Notes: generated from the letters alone by a model not told the origin. A stretch of DNA of 64,000 nt from Pelagibius sp. Alg239-R121 (GCF_947331435.1 NZ_CAMZOF010000001.1:434001-498000), one strand, 5' to 3'. Numbered from the stretch's first letter, positions 52,500-62,211 are shown. Numbers and translations are program-made.

Positions 52500-54455
52500 T
52501 CAGGGCGCGCGCGTTACCGAGAAAAGCGGGCTGCGTGAAATGAAGTCCCGCAGAGAGTCGAAGGACCAACTGCGTGTCGGGCGGCATCCGTCGGCGCCGC
52601 ACTGCGATATCGCCAGATCCAGGCTGAAGAGCGCAGCCGGATCGAACAGCATGGCGTAAGCAAGATGCTGATCGCTCGAAACGCTGCCGGGCAGCTTGCG
52701 GGTGTGGAGGCGGCGCATGGTCTCGGAGGCATAGGCATGCCAGCCGGCACCGGGCAGCCAGCGCGGGCTGCGCGGCCCTTTACCATCCAAATCGCGCGGC
52801 AAAACGGCGCCCTCGGCCAGCAGTCGGTCGAGCGTGCGTGCGATACCCTGCTCCTGGGCCTCTCCGAGCCGGTAGGACAAAGCAGAAAGCCCCAGGAGGC
52901 TGATACCGGCATGGTTGATGTCTTCATAGCGTTTGGGCGCACGCGCCTTCTGTTTCGGACGGTGCAGAGAGACTTTGTCGGCTTCGGTCCAGCCGTCGTA
53001 ATAAGGCGCCGCCCAATAGCGCCAGAGCGCGCCGTTCTGACCAATCTCCCAGCTCTGGACGAAGCGCGCCGCAATGTCGTGCGCCCGCCGGACCAGTGCC
53101 GGTTGCTTTGTTGTCTCGCCGACCCGTTCCAACACCACCGCCCAGCTCAGGTGCCAGTTCCACGGTGCCCACAAGCCGTCGAAGCGAAAGGGCGCGCCGT
53201 AAGGAATACGGTAAAGCCCGGCCTGTTCGTCAAAGTAAGGTTCATAGCTGCTGACCAGGCATTGCGCGTTGCGTCCGATTGCCTGTTGCAATTTTAGCGG
53301 GCAGGCCTCGCCCAGGGCTTCGCAGGAGCGCAGCAGGCTGCCGGAGATCATAGCCTGATTGATCATGAAGGAGACCGGGCTGCGCCGGTCGGTCGAATAG
53401 ATACGAGACGCCCAGGCACAGGAAGGATTGTAGGTGCCCCCGATCGTTTGCTTGCTGTTTTGCTGTTTCAGGGTGGCGCGCATGGCGCTGACCGCAAGTT
53501 CGGCGAAGACCGGGTGGCCGCTTTTCCGGAACAGCTCGGCGAGCACCATGGTCCGGTAGCTCTGGCTCCAGCTCTGCTTGCCCGCTTCGTCCGAGGCGCG
53601 CGCCATGGGTTCGCCCAGGTTGGAGAGCAAAGCACCTGAAAGGGCATGAAAGGCCTGGCGGGCACTGTCACTGCCGCTCACCGAGAGAACCGGAATGCTG
53701 CCGCGTTCCTTCTCCAACTCAAAGGCGAAGAATTCGTCCGCTTCGGTCGCCTTGACCGCTTCGATCTCACCGCTGACGAAATCCAACAGGACGATATCGC
53801 TGCCACGGGCCGGATCACAGTAAACCTGAAGGCCGATCCCGCGGTTCAGGACCTTGGTGCTGAGAACGGCACAGCCACTCAGGCTGCCGATGCGCTCCTC
53901 GTCGGGCAGCAAGCCGCCCCCTGGTCCGCGCCGGTAACGGAAGAACTCCGTTCGCTGCGCCTTCTTGTCGAAAACCGAAACCGTCAAAGCCTCCTTTTTA
54001 TAGGCCAGAACGTTGACGATCTGCAGCCGCGGCCATTCAAGCACCTTGTGGCCATCCTGGATCAGCTCGACCTTGGCTTTCGGCCCCTTGCTGATGCGAA
54101 TATGAACCGACGAACCTTGACGATCCATCCGGAAGCCTGAGATGCGGGCCACGTCGTTGAGATCGTGGCCGTCGATCAGGGATTCGCCATCGAGAGTCAC
54201 GGTGGCTCGATAAGCCCCCTCCTCCCAGTACTTTAGGATCTCACGCCCGCCTACGCGCGACACGGACATCAGGCCCGCAGCTGTGACGCCCTTGATCGTG
54301 GCCCGGCCGGTCGCTGTATTGAAAGACATGTCACGGCCGCTTTGCGAGAGGATCCAGCCTGCTTCGCCCGTCGTGGATTGGGCGGAGGCAGGTCCGCCGC
54401 TCACAGCCGCCAGCAGGAACGCGGCAGCAGCGACGGCACACTTGCGATGTTTCAC
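52500..54455 (-). CDS. Exported alginate-cluster protein with an alpha-toroid-like domain
   Basis: A 651-residue protein that starts at a GTG with AAGGAGG 5 bases before it. The signal peptide runs to about residue 25 (GGPASAQS). Residues 27-250 are beta-rich; residues about 255-650 are helical with toroid-like segments such as SYEPYFDEQAGLYRIPYGAP, FDGLWAPWNWHLSWAVVLER and ALWRYWAAPYYDGWTEADK. The C-terminal part resembles glucuronyl C5-epimerase or (alpha/alpha) polysaccharide-lyase folds. Given the cluster, it is a candidate replacement for AlgG (epimerase) or AlgL (lyase). Catalytic residues cannot be named. The start is ten bases after the MBOAT stop, so they are co-translated. Confidence 0.7.
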   Translation of the reverse strand: MKHRKCAVAAAAFLLAAVSGGPASAQSTTGEAGWILSQSGRDMSFNTATGRATIKGVTAAGLMSVSRVGGREILKYWEEGAYRATVTLDGESLIDGHDLNDVARISGFRMDRQGSSVHIRISKGPKAKVELIQDGHKVLEWPRLQIVNVLAYKKEALTVSVFDKKAQRTEFFRYRRGPGGGLLPDEERIGSLSGCAVLSTKVLNRGIGLQVYCDPARGSDIVLLDFVSGEIEAVKATEADEFFAFELEKERGSIPVLSVSGSDSARQAFHALSGALLSNLGEPMARASDEAGKQSWSQSYRTMVLAELFRKSGHPVFAELAVSAMRATLKQQNSKQTIGGTYNPSCAWASRIYSTDRRSPVSFMINQAMISGSLLRSCEALGEACPLKLQQAIGRNAQCLVSSYEPYFDEQAGLYRIPYGAPFRFDGLWAPWNWHLSWAVVLERVGETTKQPALVRRAHDIAARFVQSWEIGQNGALWRYWAAPYYDGWTEADKVSLHRPKQKARAPKRYEDINHAGISLLGLSALSYRLGEAQEQGIARTLDRLLAEGAVLPRDLDGKGPRSPRWLPGAGWHAYASETMRRLHTRKLPGSVSSDQHLAYAMLFDPAALFSLDLAISQCGADGCRPTRSWSFDSLRDFISRSPLFSVTRAP

Positions 54456-54465
54456 GGCGCCCTCC

Positions 54466-55983
54466 TTAAAAGTTGAAGTAGATGAACTCGGTCAGATCAT
54501 CGAGCCTGTAGAGCTGGATGATGGCGGTCACGGCAATCACCGACATGGCCAGCGCCCAGCCGCCAGACGGCCGCCAGGCAATACCTCCGAAGATCCGTTC
54601 CGCCATCCCGCGGGCGGTGACGAGCGAAGCTTTGACATCGATCACCGGGCGATAGCGTTTGACCAGCTCAATGCCGTTCGGTGCCCATAGAACAATGGCG
54701 CCCAGAAGGACAAACTGCGTCCAGTAGAGACCGCTGTCCGACAAAGTCGCCGCCCAGACCGAAGGATCGTAGTAATCGGTAATGCCGAACATGCCCTGAA
54801 CAACGGCCAGCGCTCCGCCAAAGCTTTCAGCCCGGAAGAACACCCAAGCCACGACAACCGCCAGCAGAGTGATGGCCTGTGACAACGCGCGACGCACTGG
54901 CCCGGGCACAAGAGTGAAGTGATTTTCGCCGCCGGCGAGACTGCTCCAGGCATGGTTGACGATGAGATAAATTCCGTGCAGCAGACCCCAGAAGACGAAG
55001 TTCCAACTGGCACCGTGCCATAAGCCTCCCAGCACCATGGTCGCCATCAAATTGATGTAACGGCGTGCCTTGCCCTGCTTGTTACCGCCGAGTGGAATGT
55101 AAAGATAATCGCGCAGAAACCGCGATAGCGTGATATGCCAGCGCCGCCAGAATTCGACGATCGAAACGGATTTATAGGGCGAATTGAAATTGATCGGCAG
55201 AACGATCCCGAACATGCGCGCAAGACCAAGCGCCATATCGCAATATCCCGAGAAGTCGAAGTAGATCTGGAAGGTGTAAGAGAGCGCGCCGATCCAGGCA
55301 GCTTCCAACGGAACGCTCTGACCGCTATCGGCCAAACCAAAGACCGCGTTCGCCAGGGGAGCGACGCCATCCGCCAGCACGATCTTCTTGAACAGGCCGA
55401 TCGCAAACAGCGTGCCGCCGACCGACAGGTTCACGAACATCCTCTTACGGAAAACGCTCAAACGGAACTGCGGAATTGTGTCCTTCTGCAACACGATCGG
55501 ACCGGCGATAAGCTGCGGAAAGAAAACAACAAAAAGACAGTAGCGCGCAAAATCGCAGTCGGCGACCCGGCCTTTGTAAGTGTCGTAGAGAAACGAAACC
55601 TGTTGAAAAGTGAAGAAGGAAATCGCCAACGGCAAAATGATATCCAGCATCGGCAATTCGACACCCGGCATTAGGTTTACATTTGCGATCAGGAAATCGG
55701 CATACTTGAAGTAAGCCAGTGTCGCCAGGTTTCCGATGATCCCCGCTATGAGCAGGCTTTTTCGGCCCGTTGCCAGGATGCCCCTGTGCAGCCCGAAATT
55801 CGCGACCACAGAAGCCAGCAGCAGGACCAGATGCAGGGGACTCCACCAGGCATAGAAGGCGATGGAAGCCGCAATGAGCCACCAGACAATGCCACGCTCC
55901 CAGCCCAGCCAGCGCAGGATCAGAAAGCCGATCAAAGTCGGCGGAAGAAAGAGATAGATGAACTCGAGTGAACTAAAAACCAT
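54466..55983 (-). CDS. algI: MBOAT acyltransferase, AlgI-like
   Basis: A 505-residue membrane protein with about ten spans. It has the AlgI/DltB pattern: SSLEFIYLFLPPTLIGF at the N-terminus, SFFTFQQVSFLYDTY, AGPIVLQKDTIPQF, YLYIPLGGNKQGKARRYIN and the catalytic GGLWHGASWNFVFWGLLHG with its two histidines. In alginate systems AlgI acquires acetyl groups for O-acetylation of the polymer. GGAGG precedes the start. The upstream SGNH protein and Sel1 protein belong to the same unit, while the toroid-like protein is immediately downstream. Confidence 0.92.
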   Translation of the reverse strand: MVFSSLEFIYLFLPPTLIGFLILRWLGWERGIVWWLIAASIAFYAWWSPLHLVLLLASVVANFGLHRGILATGRKSLLIAGIIGNLATLAYFKYADFLIANVNLMPGVELPMLDIILPLAISFFTFQQVSFLYDTYKGRVADCDFARYCLFVVFFPQLIAGPIVLQKDTIPQFRLSVFRKRMFVNLSVGGTLFAIGLFKKIVLADGVAPLANAVFGLADSGQSVPLEAAWIGALSYTFQIYFDFSGYCDMALGLARMFGIVLPINFNSPYKSVSIVEFWRRWHITLSRFLRDYLYIPLGGNKQGKARRYINLMATMVLGGLWHGASWNFVFWGLLHGIYLIVNHAWSSLAGGENHFTLVPGPVRRALSQAITLLAVVVAWVFFRAESFGGALAVVQGMFGITDYYDPSVWAATLSDSGLYWTQFVLLGAIVLWAPNGIELVKRYRPVIDVKASLVTARGMAERIFGGIAWRPSGGWALAMSVIAVTAIIQLYRLDDLTEFIYFNF

Positions 55984-56061
55984 GGTACATGGACCTCCAC
56001 GTCCTGAACGATGCGTTACGGCCGATCGCCGCTCCCCCGAACTTCCAGTCGAAGCGACCGC

Positions 56062-57249
56062 TTAACCGACATCTTCCTTGCCGCCCGACATGGCGAGCAG
56101 GTCTTTCAGTAGCGTTTTTGAGCCAAGATGACCGAGCGCGGTCCCCCTGCGCGCCAACTTGATCGCGCCCTCAAGATCTTTCGGAACCAGCTGGCCTTTC
56201 GCACAGAGGCGTGCAAGTTCTTCCATTGAACCGCCGTGGCCGGCCTCAACACCCTTTTTGAACCAGGCCGCCGCGTCCTTGCGCCTAAGACCGTGGTCTT
56301 CTTTGAGATGCAAACGGCCCAGCGCCGTCATGGCACCGCCGTGCCCCAGATCTGCTGCACGGTGCAACCAGCCGAGGGCTTCCTGACTAGCCTTGGCTGC
56401 ATCGTCCGTCGCCAGCATCAGATTGGCGAGGTCGTGCATACCGCCGGCATCCCCAAGATGGCTGGCGTGCCGCAACCAGCGTGCTGCCACGATCAGATTT
56501 GTTTCGACGAACTCGCCGTCGCGATAGAGGCGCCCAAGCATCTTCGCGGCGCTGCCTGAGCCATTCGCCGCCTTATCCTTCAAGGCTTCGATGGCCTTCG
56601 ACGCAAGGAACTGGGCACGCTTGGGATCGGGTGTCATCCCAAAGCGCCCCTTTTGAAGTGCCCTGGCAAATCGGATCGACGCCGACTCATATCCCGCCAA
56701 CGCTGCTTCGCGATAGTGGATGACAGCCTGATCGACATCCCGCGCCACACCCAGCCCGCGCTCGTGATGCATGGCCAATTGGACGTGCGCCTTCCTGTAA
56801 TCCCATTCCAGAGCACGCATAAACCATTCGACGGCAATGCGACTGCAGTCTTTTCCCTTCGAACGCTGGTAGAGCCGGCCCAGTTCGTAAGCGGCCTCGC
56901 CGCGAAACGGGAACTGGTACTGAACTGCCCGCAGTAACATCTGGCGCGACTTTTCCAGATCGCGCTCCGTTCCCCAGCCCCGGCTGTAGGCTTTGGCCAG
57001 ATGAAACATGGCCGTTGGATAACCTTCATGGGCATAGCGTTCAAAGGTTGTGGCTGCCTCCTGCCACTTACCAAGTTTCTGAAGTCCGCGTGCCTGCTTG
57101 ATTGCTTCGGTGACCTGCGGATCGACGGGTGCATTCTTTTCAACAGCATCCGTCTCTTTCCACATATAAAGGGACGCTATTATTATCCCTACACCTGCGA
57201 ACATCGCCAAAGCAGTCGCCGGATAATCAACCTTTCGAATATCAGTCAT
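56062..57249 (-). CDS. Sel1-repeat protein, AlgK-like
   Basis: A 395-residue protein with an N-terminal membrane helix (residues about 11-28, TALAMFAGVGIIIASLYMW), followed by about nine Sel1/TPR-like repeats (such as HLAKAYSRGWGTERDLEKSRQML, YELGRLYQRSKGKD and LGRLHLKEDHGLRRKDAAAW). AlgK of Pseudomonas is a Sel1 lipoprotein that assembles the alginate export complex. Here no lipobox is seen, so it is anchored by a helix instead. It overlaps the SGNH gene start region by eight bases. The operon position supports the AlgK-like role, though sequence alone gives only the fold. Confidence 0.75.
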   Translation of the reverse strand: MTDIRKVDYPATALAMFAGVGIIIASLYMWKETDAVEKNAPVDPQVTEAIKQARGLQKLGKWQEAATTFERYAHEGYPTAMFHLAKAYSRGWGTERDLEKSRQMLLRAVQYQFPFRGEAAYELGRLYQRSKGKDCSRIAVEWFMRALEWDYRKAHVQLAMHHERGLGVARDVDQAVIHYREAALAGYESASIRFARALQKGRFGMTPDPKRAQFLASKAIEALKDKAANGSGSAAKMLGRLYRDGEFVETNLIVAARWLRHASHLGDAGGMHDLANLMLATDDAAKASQEALGWLHRAADLGHGGAMTALGRLHLKEDHGLRRKDAAAWFKKGVEAGHGGSMEELARLCAKGQLVPKDLEGAIKLARRGTALGHLGSKTLLKDLLAMSGGKEDVG

Positions 57250-58531
57250 TGCTCCACCTCCAGATACGGCAACCCCCTCCTTCCGACATCGTCACGATGC
57301 CGTCGGAAATTTCATGTGTGGTATCAGCCGCTGTGACGGGACAGCTCAGTTCGCCGCGACGTTTACGGGCTTTTTGAACCGGCTCCGACTCTTCTGAAAC
57401 CAGTTGAACCAGCTCGCCGACAATGTTTCGCGCAGCCTTGGAATTGAAGTGGTAGGCGTCGGTAAAACGCTCCAAGTCTCGGGTAAGGCCATTGTCGAAA
57501 TCAAAATCGACGACCGGCGCGAGTGCGGCCAGACGGGTCCGGAAACGATGATTCAATTCGGCGTGCCCATAGGCCGTCATCCGCTGCTGCATCTCGGTGA
57601 TGGTCGGCGGAATCACAAAGATCAGCCTGACACCGTTAGCCGCACTCCAATCGGCCATTTCTGCGACCCGCGACCAGAGCTCTTCCGAGAACTTGAAGGA
57701 TTTCCAGTCTGATCGGCCGTTTTTTCGAACCTGTCGTTCGAAGCGCGACGGCAACTCCCTGGTGATTTCAAGTGCGGGCCAGGCGGCTGCCCAGCGCCCA
57801 TAGCCCCGGCCCAAACCCAGGTTCAGACCTTTGGAAACGGCTGGCAGACTGATGGGCCCATCCAGTTCGGGAAGCCTACAGCCGTAACAGGCCTCGGGGC
57901 TCAACAGGCGCACCAGCGGCACCTCGCCGGGAGCTTCGAATTCGGTGGCTCGTGCAGGTGATACAAGCCGCGGCGTCCAACTTTGGGCTTCTTGGATCTG
58001 CGCGGCGTAGCGCTGATTCAGATGACGCCAGCCGACTTTCGCGACGAACCAGCTTGTGTAGTAATCAAAGGCATTTCCGGTCAACTTTATCGCTTCAGGC
58101 ACCCGGTTCATGCCGCCCTTGTGGTCTGGATCGAAGGACCGAAGCTGAATGCCGACCACAAGTGTGCGCAACTTCGGGTCGTTCTTTACGTAGCGAAAGG
58201 TGTCGTAAATCTCATGAACCGTTGCGCCGCCGTAAGCGAAGTTGAAAACTTCCACTTGCCCGAGTTCGTTCCAGTATTTGTTGCGCAACGCCCGGGCCCG
58301 GCTGTCGCCCAAGATCACCGTCTTGGCACCTTCTTGCGGATAGCGGGCCATCTTCCAGAGAGGGTAATGCGCTTTTTCGCTGATCTTTTGCTTATTCAGA
58401 TCCAGGTCGACCGCCGCATTCATGTCGTAAGGATCGACGATGACGTTGAACAGAGCGGGCGACAGACCGGCTGTGACCGCCAATCCCAGTGCAATGGCGT
58501 AAAACCGCCCTCTTGCTTTGATACCTGTCAT
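57242..58531 (-). CDS. SGNH-hydrolase-like protein, AlgJ/AlgX-like
   Basis: A 429-residue protein with an N-terminal signal-anchor helix (residues about 8-30). It has the SGNH nucleophile motif TVILGDSRARAL with Ser77 and a later FTDAYHFNSKAARN with the Asp-x2-His pair near residue 370, a full catalytic set of the DltD/AlgJ/AlgX group. These enzymes pass acetyl groups onto polymer at the periplasmic side, with AlgI as acetyl donor. GGAGGG precedes the ATG by 8 bases. It is the first gene of a minus-strand operon with a sigma-54 promoter at 58568. Confidence 0.82.
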   Translation of the reverse strand: MTGIKARGRFYAIALGLAVTAGLSPALFNVIVDPYDMNAAVDLDLNKQKISEKAHYPLWKMARYPQEGAKTVILGDSRARALRNKYWNELGQVEVFNFAYGGATVHEIYDTFRYVKNDPKLRTLVVGIQLRSFDPDHKGGMNRVPEAIKLTGNAFDYYTSWFVAKVGWRHLNQRYAAQIQEAQSWTPRLVSPARATEFEAPGEVPLVRLLSPEACYGCRLPELDGPISLPAVSKGLNLGLGRGYGRWAAAWPALEITRELPSRFERQVRKNGRSDWKSFKFSEELWSRVAEMADWSAANGVRLIFVIPPTITEMQQRMTAYGHAELNHRFRTRLAALAPVVDFDFDNGLTRDLERFTDAYHFNSKAARNIVGELVQLVSEESEPVQKARKRRGELSCPVTAADTTHEISDGIVTMSEGGGCRIWRWSND

Positions 58532-58567
58532 GGCACAATCCCTCCAGAATGACTTTGACCTGTGAGG

Positions 58568-58583
58568 AGCAATCGCTGTGCCA
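58568..58583 (-). promoter_or_regulatory. Sigma-54 promoter of the SGNH-AlgK-AlgI operon
   Basis: Minus-strand TGGCACA-GCGA-TTGCT has perfect GG/GC spacing. It lies 37 bases before the SGNH ATG, after an AT-rich block. Confidence 0.85.
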
Positions 58584-58654
58584 TGATGCGATTTATATTT
58601 TTACTATATTTTTCAGCGGGTTATTTTTATTCAATTCGACTCAAATGCGGAAGA

Positions 58655-58682
58655 TTTGCCAGATTGCAAAGAGGCCTTTGCC
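58655..58682. promoter_or_regulatory. Probable activator sites before the SGNH operon
   Basis: A perfect TTTGC-CAGATT-GCAAA palindrome at 58655-58670 and a further TTTGCC half-site at 58677-58682. They are about 72-100 bases upstream of the promoter, and the CAGATTGCAAAG core is the same as at 62047. Confidence 0.7.
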
Positions 58683-58721
58683 ATAATCGAAAGAGTTCCG
58701 CTCTCGCAGAATGCTAAGGAT

Positions 58722-60344
58722 CTACATTCCGAGCGCGGCCTGAATGGTGGTCATGGTGGGAATTGGGACCAGGTTCGCGTAGTGCACTGTCCCGAGGACC
58801 AGTAGAGCCACGGCGATCGCCGTGCACCAATTGGCCATGAGATTCCGTGCGGTCTCTACCAGAGAACCGCCATCCATACCGGCCGACTGGTTGCCGCGAT
58901 TCGACCATCGCTGTTTAGAGAGGCGGAAAATGCAGTAAACCTTAACCGAGGCGTTGATCAGCTGATTAAGGTACAGGATCCAGGGATAAGCCATCTCGAT
59001 GCGGCGTGAATAGCCGAACAGAAACAGGGACAGCAGCATCCGGCTGATGGCGATGAAGATCAGATAGGACGCGATGTAGGAGGCGCCCTGCATCACGGTC
59101 GCCATGACGGCAAGCGCCGGACTGACGAGCATGGTCCACATGGAAATCCGCTGGTCGACCAGGCACCACCAGATGAAAAACGGCATCCGGCGCGGCCCAA
59201 GCTTGATTGCACGCGCGCCGTTGCGCAGCATATTGCCGGACCAGCGGCGAAAGTTCTGAACCATCCGGTCCATACCGGAACCTTCGATCACCTCCACCGT
59301 ATAGCCCATTGCATCCGGGACGTAACGCATGTGGGCTCCATGCTTGAGCATGTAATACCAGGTGCTCTTGTCATCACCCGACAAAAAGCGAAAATCGCCC
59401 CAAAGCCAATGGTTTAAGTGATCCGCCTCAAGCAGACGGATGAATTCGAGCTGCAGCAGGTTCTTGGCACGGAACACCGACATACGCCCCGTCAGCGTCA
59501 GCACCCGGCCGGAAAGGGCATGCGACTGCATGGCCAGGCGACGCTGGGCGAAGCGCATTTTAAGCCAGGTCTCGATCCAGCGCGGGCCGATGCAGATCAC
59601 TTCTTCATCGGTCGTGCAGGCCTGTAGATCGGGATAAAGCTTGAACAGCGGCATACAGCGGCTGACCGCGCCTTCCGCCAGGATAAAATCGCCGTCCATG
59701 AAAACCACCAGGTCGTCTTCATGCACCGGCAACCGGTTCATGGCCCGCAGAACCAGGCCGATAGCCGCGCGTTTACCCGAAACGTTCTGGCGGATGATAC
59801 GCAGCGTGATGTCGATATCTGCTGCCTCACGCTCCAAAAAGTTGATGATAATATCTTCGTCGAAGCGGTCGGACGACCCCAACCAGATGGTCCCCGGCAC
59901 GCCGGAGTTGCGGATTTCCAGGACAATCGAACGCACCACCATTTCGGTGATGCTCCGGTGCTCCTTATAGGTCGTCATCATGAAATGCATATGGCGGGGC
60001 CGCCAGCCGGAATCCCAGATCTTCTGCCCTTGCCGGCGCATTTTAGGATAGACGAAACGGCCATAAATATAGGCCCGCACCGCATGGGTGAACCACCAAC
60101 CGTAGCGCCAGACACCGAGCGCACCAATCACGAGCGTGATCTCCCTGGTTTCGATATCCCAGATGCTGTTCGGCAGAGTCAGGATACCCAGCAGGCAGCA
60201 GGCGAAATAGAGGGCGATGCTGAAGAGGGCGGCGGGAGTCCACTTGCGGAACCCGGTCGACCAATCTGTCGGGTCATCCAGATTCGGCACCTGGTCCAGA
60301 GCTGGAATCTTGGGGGTGACCCAGATGTCAGAGGGCTTCTGCAT
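58722..60344 (-). CDS. alg8: Mannuronan synthase, Alg8-like GT2
   Basis: A 540-residue processive GT2 with membrane helices at both ends. It contains the donor-site VVFMDGDFILAEG, the acceptor-site SGDDKSTWY and the QNFRRW processivity motif, plus MQSHALSGRVLTLTGR and HLNHWLWGDFRFL segments typical of Pseudomonas Alg8. It would join mannuronate from GDP-ManA and push the chain across the inner membrane. It overlaps the stop of the Alg44-like gene by 17 bases. Its promoter is the shared one at 61969. No cellulose-type C-terminal PilZ is fused. Confidence 0.93.
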   Translation of the reverse strand: MQKPSDIWVTPKIPALDQVPNLDDPTDWSTGFRKWTPAALFSIALYFACCLLGILTLPNSIWDIETREITLVIGALGVWRYGWWFTHAVRAYIYGRFVYPKMRRQGQKIWDSGWRPRHMHFMMTTYKEHRSITEMVVRSIVLEIRNSGVPGTIWLGSSDRFDEDIIINFLEREAADIDITLRIIRQNVSGKRAAIGLVLRAMNRLPVHEDDLVVFMDGDFILAEGAVSRCMPLFKLYPDLQACTTDEEVICIGPRWIETWLKMRFAQRRLAMQSHALSGRVLTLTGRMSVFRAKNLLQLEFIRLLEADHLNHWLWGDFRFLSGDDKSTWYYMLKHGAHMRYVPDAMGYTVEVIEGSGMDRMVQNFRRWSGNMLRNGARAIKLGPRRMPFFIWWCLVDQRISMWTMLVSPALAVMATVMQGASYIASYLIFIAISRMLLSLFLFGYSRRIEMAYPWILYLNQLINASVKVYCIFRLSKQRWSNRGNQSAGMDGGSLVETARNLMANWCTAIAVALLVLGTVHYANLVPIPTMTTIQAALGM

Positions 60345-61941
60345 CTGCTTCTTCCCTGGACAAGACGCTGAAATCGGAGATACGCGAATAGATGTCGCTG
60401 GTCAGCCGACGGTCGAAGATCACCACAGCGGGCAGACCGGCACGGATTTCTTGGTTTTGGCGACTTTCCCGTTGAATCTTAAGGGAAACCGCCGCCGTCC
60501 GCTCACTCGTGCCGCGCCATGTGTAATGGTCGCTTTTGCCGTCAACAAAGGCAGAGCTACGGTCGATCGCCACGACCCGGGCCACGATGTGGCGGCCGAG
60601 CGCAGGCAGAAAGACCTGCGCTTCATCATTCAGACCCACTTCCAGGATTTCCTCCTGGTTCAGAAAGGCCGTAATCGTCAGGTCGGAATCGCGCTCCAAT
60701 ACCAGCAGGGGTTCATCGCGCAAGACATTGCTGTCACCGGATTGGAACAAAGTGACGATACGTCCGTCAAAGGGTGCACGGACAACCTGGCGCTCCTGCA
60801 TAACCTGCAGAGCGTGCAGTTGCATCGCCGCCGTCTCGAATCTACTGCGCGCCTCGCTGACATCGATCGACATCATGTCCAGGTCGGTAACGAATTCCTT
60901 GTGGTTATAATGGCGCCGGCCGGAGACTGCGTCCATTGCCGAAGCGCGTTCCAGATCCAGCTCGGCCTCACGCAACGCCGCGGCGGCTGTCGCTTGGCGG
61001 TTCCGGGCTTCATCCAGCTTGGCAGCCGTGGCGTAACCCTTCGCCGCAAGAGCGTGGGTGCGCTGCAGATGTGCATCCGCGGCTTTAAGCGCTTCCTTGC
61101 GGGCTTCGATCCGCGCCACCACAATGTCCCGGTCGGTACGGTTGATAATCTGATAGAGCTTCAGACGTTCTTTTTCGACGCGGAACTTTTGCTCGGCGCG
61201 CCACAGCGCATCCTTGACATCGTTGTACTTGATCTCAGCGTCACTGATACGCCCGGCTAAACGCAGATTGTCGATGCGGGCAATTTCATCACCCTTTCGC
61301 ACGCGGGCGCCCTCAACGAACCGAATCGGACGCACGATACCGTCGACCGGCATTTTCACGGTCTGTAAGGGGGCGGAGACAACAGCCGACTGAACCTCCA
61401 AACGCATGATGTTGCTATACAGCAGAAGCCCGACATAACCGAAGACGAAGATTCCGAGAACAATGTAAAGACTTGACATGACTAAGGTTTTTACCGGCCA
61501 CCGGCGAACCGCCGTGCCTTGTGTCGGATTGGGATCGGGTTCGGTCGAGATTGGCGTGACGGGCACATCGATGCGGCAGATGGCGTCTTCGATCGTGCCC
61601 ATTTTGCCGCGGATGAGATCCTGGATGAAATGGTTCATCAGGTCGTGGGAGCGTTCGGTCAATTCCTCAAACTCGAACGCGATCACGCGGTCGTCTTCCG
61701 AAATGCGGATAACGCTCGCTTCCACATCGAAGGAAATGTCGTAACCCTGGAACGGCAGTTCCAGCAACAGCTCAACCTTGTCACCGACGGCTGGGTAATC
61801 GCCTTCGAAACCCTCGATGCTGACACCGCCAAGACTCCAGTCATGGGAACGGTACTTAGCCCCGCAGCCGAACGTGACATGCAGAGGCGCAGTCACACGA
61901 TGGTGGCGGCGTTGGCATGGTCGCTCTCGTACAATCCTCAT
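60328..61941 (-). CDS. alg44: c-di-GMP-binding PilZ and HlyD-like protein, Alg44-like
   Basis: A 537-residue protein. Residues about 10-110 form a PilZ domain with RRHHR (R-x3-R) and DWSLGG (D-x-S-x2-G), both c-di-GMP contacts intact. A membrane helix (about 155-180) is followed by a biotinyl/HlyD-like periplasmic part with a long coiled coil (about 260-370). In Pseudomonas Alg44 is the c-di-GMP receptor that turns on Alg8. The ATG at 61941 has AAAGGAG before it and a sigma-54 promoter only 28 bases upstream, so a longer frame to 62115 would start inside the promoter and is excluded. Confidence 0.92.
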   Translation of the reverse strand: MRIVRERPCQRRHHRVTAPLHVTFGCGAKYRSHDWSLGGVSIEGFEGDYPAVGDKVELLLELPFQGYDISFDVEASVIRISEDDRVIAFEFEELTERSHDLMNHFIQDLIRGKMGTIEDAICRIDVPVTPISTEPDPNPTQGTAVRRWPVKTLVMSSLYIVLGIFVFGYVGLLLYSNIMRLEVQSAVVSAPLQTVKMPVDGIVRPIRFVEGARVRKGDEIARIDNLRLAGRISDAEIKYNDVKDALWRAEQKFRVEKERLKLYQIINRTDRDIVVARIEARKEALKAADAHLQRTHALAAKGYATAAKLDEARNRQATAAAALREAELDLERASAMDAVSGRRHYNHKEFVTDLDMMSIDVSEARSRFETAAMQLHALQVMQERQVVRAPFDGRIVTLFQSGDSNVLRDEPLLVLERDSDLTITAFLNQEEILEVGLNDEAQVFLPALGRHIVARVVAIDRSSAFVDGKSDHYTWRGTSERTAAVSLKIQRESRQNQEIRAGLPAVVIFDRRLTSDIYSRISDFSVLSREEADAEAL

Positions 61942-61968
61942 GGTGCTCACTCCTTTTGCCATCCCAGC

Positions 61969-61984
61969 AGCAATCGGCGTGCCA
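61969..61984 (-). promoter_or_regulatory. Sigma-54 promoter of the alg44-alg8 operon
   Basis: Minus-strand TGGCACG-CCGA-TTGCT is a perfect consensus match. The ATG is 28 bases past the -12 element. Confidence 0.9.
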
Positions 61985-62046
61985 GTTGTGACGCGCGACA
62001 AAACCGGAGAGTTCCGCCAAAAACGCGATGGGTGTGCCCCGGAGTT

Positions 62047-62110
62047 CTTGCCAGATTGCAAAGACCGTCCTTTGCGCATTGCACAGAGATCGCAGGTTGC
62101 AATCCGCAAA
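62047..62110. promoter_or_regulatory. Three activator-type palindromes between divergent promoters
   Basis: CTTGC-CAGATT-GCAAA (62047-62062), TTTGC-GCATT-GCACA (62071-62085) and TTGC-AATCC-GCAAA (62097-62110). They lie 63-126 bases from the alg44 promoter and 86-149 from the algA promoter. Confidence 0.7.
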
Positions 62111-62195
62111 AACACCGCATCAAGTCATCGAATACTTTCTTTAACTATCTGTTTTTTCTAATTTATTTGAATTAGTCAGCTGTCAATTCGAAAAT

Positions 62196-62211
62196 TGGCA
62201 ACATCCTTGCG
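62196..62211 (+). promoter_or_regulatory. Sigma-54 promoter of algA
   Basis: TGGCAAC-ATCC-TTGCG matches the -24/-12 consensus with correct spacing. It decides the algA start, since a candidate ATG at 62212 would fall at the transcription start. Confidence 0.85.

Noticed and set aside
52003-52543. Short plus-strand frames between the RTX and toroid-protein genes
   Set aside because: They lack ribosome sites and consistent codon use; the stretch looks non-coding.
61942-62115. N-terminal extension of the Alg44-like protein
   Set aside because: It would place coding sequence across a perfect sigma-54 promoter and ahead of the good ribosome site.
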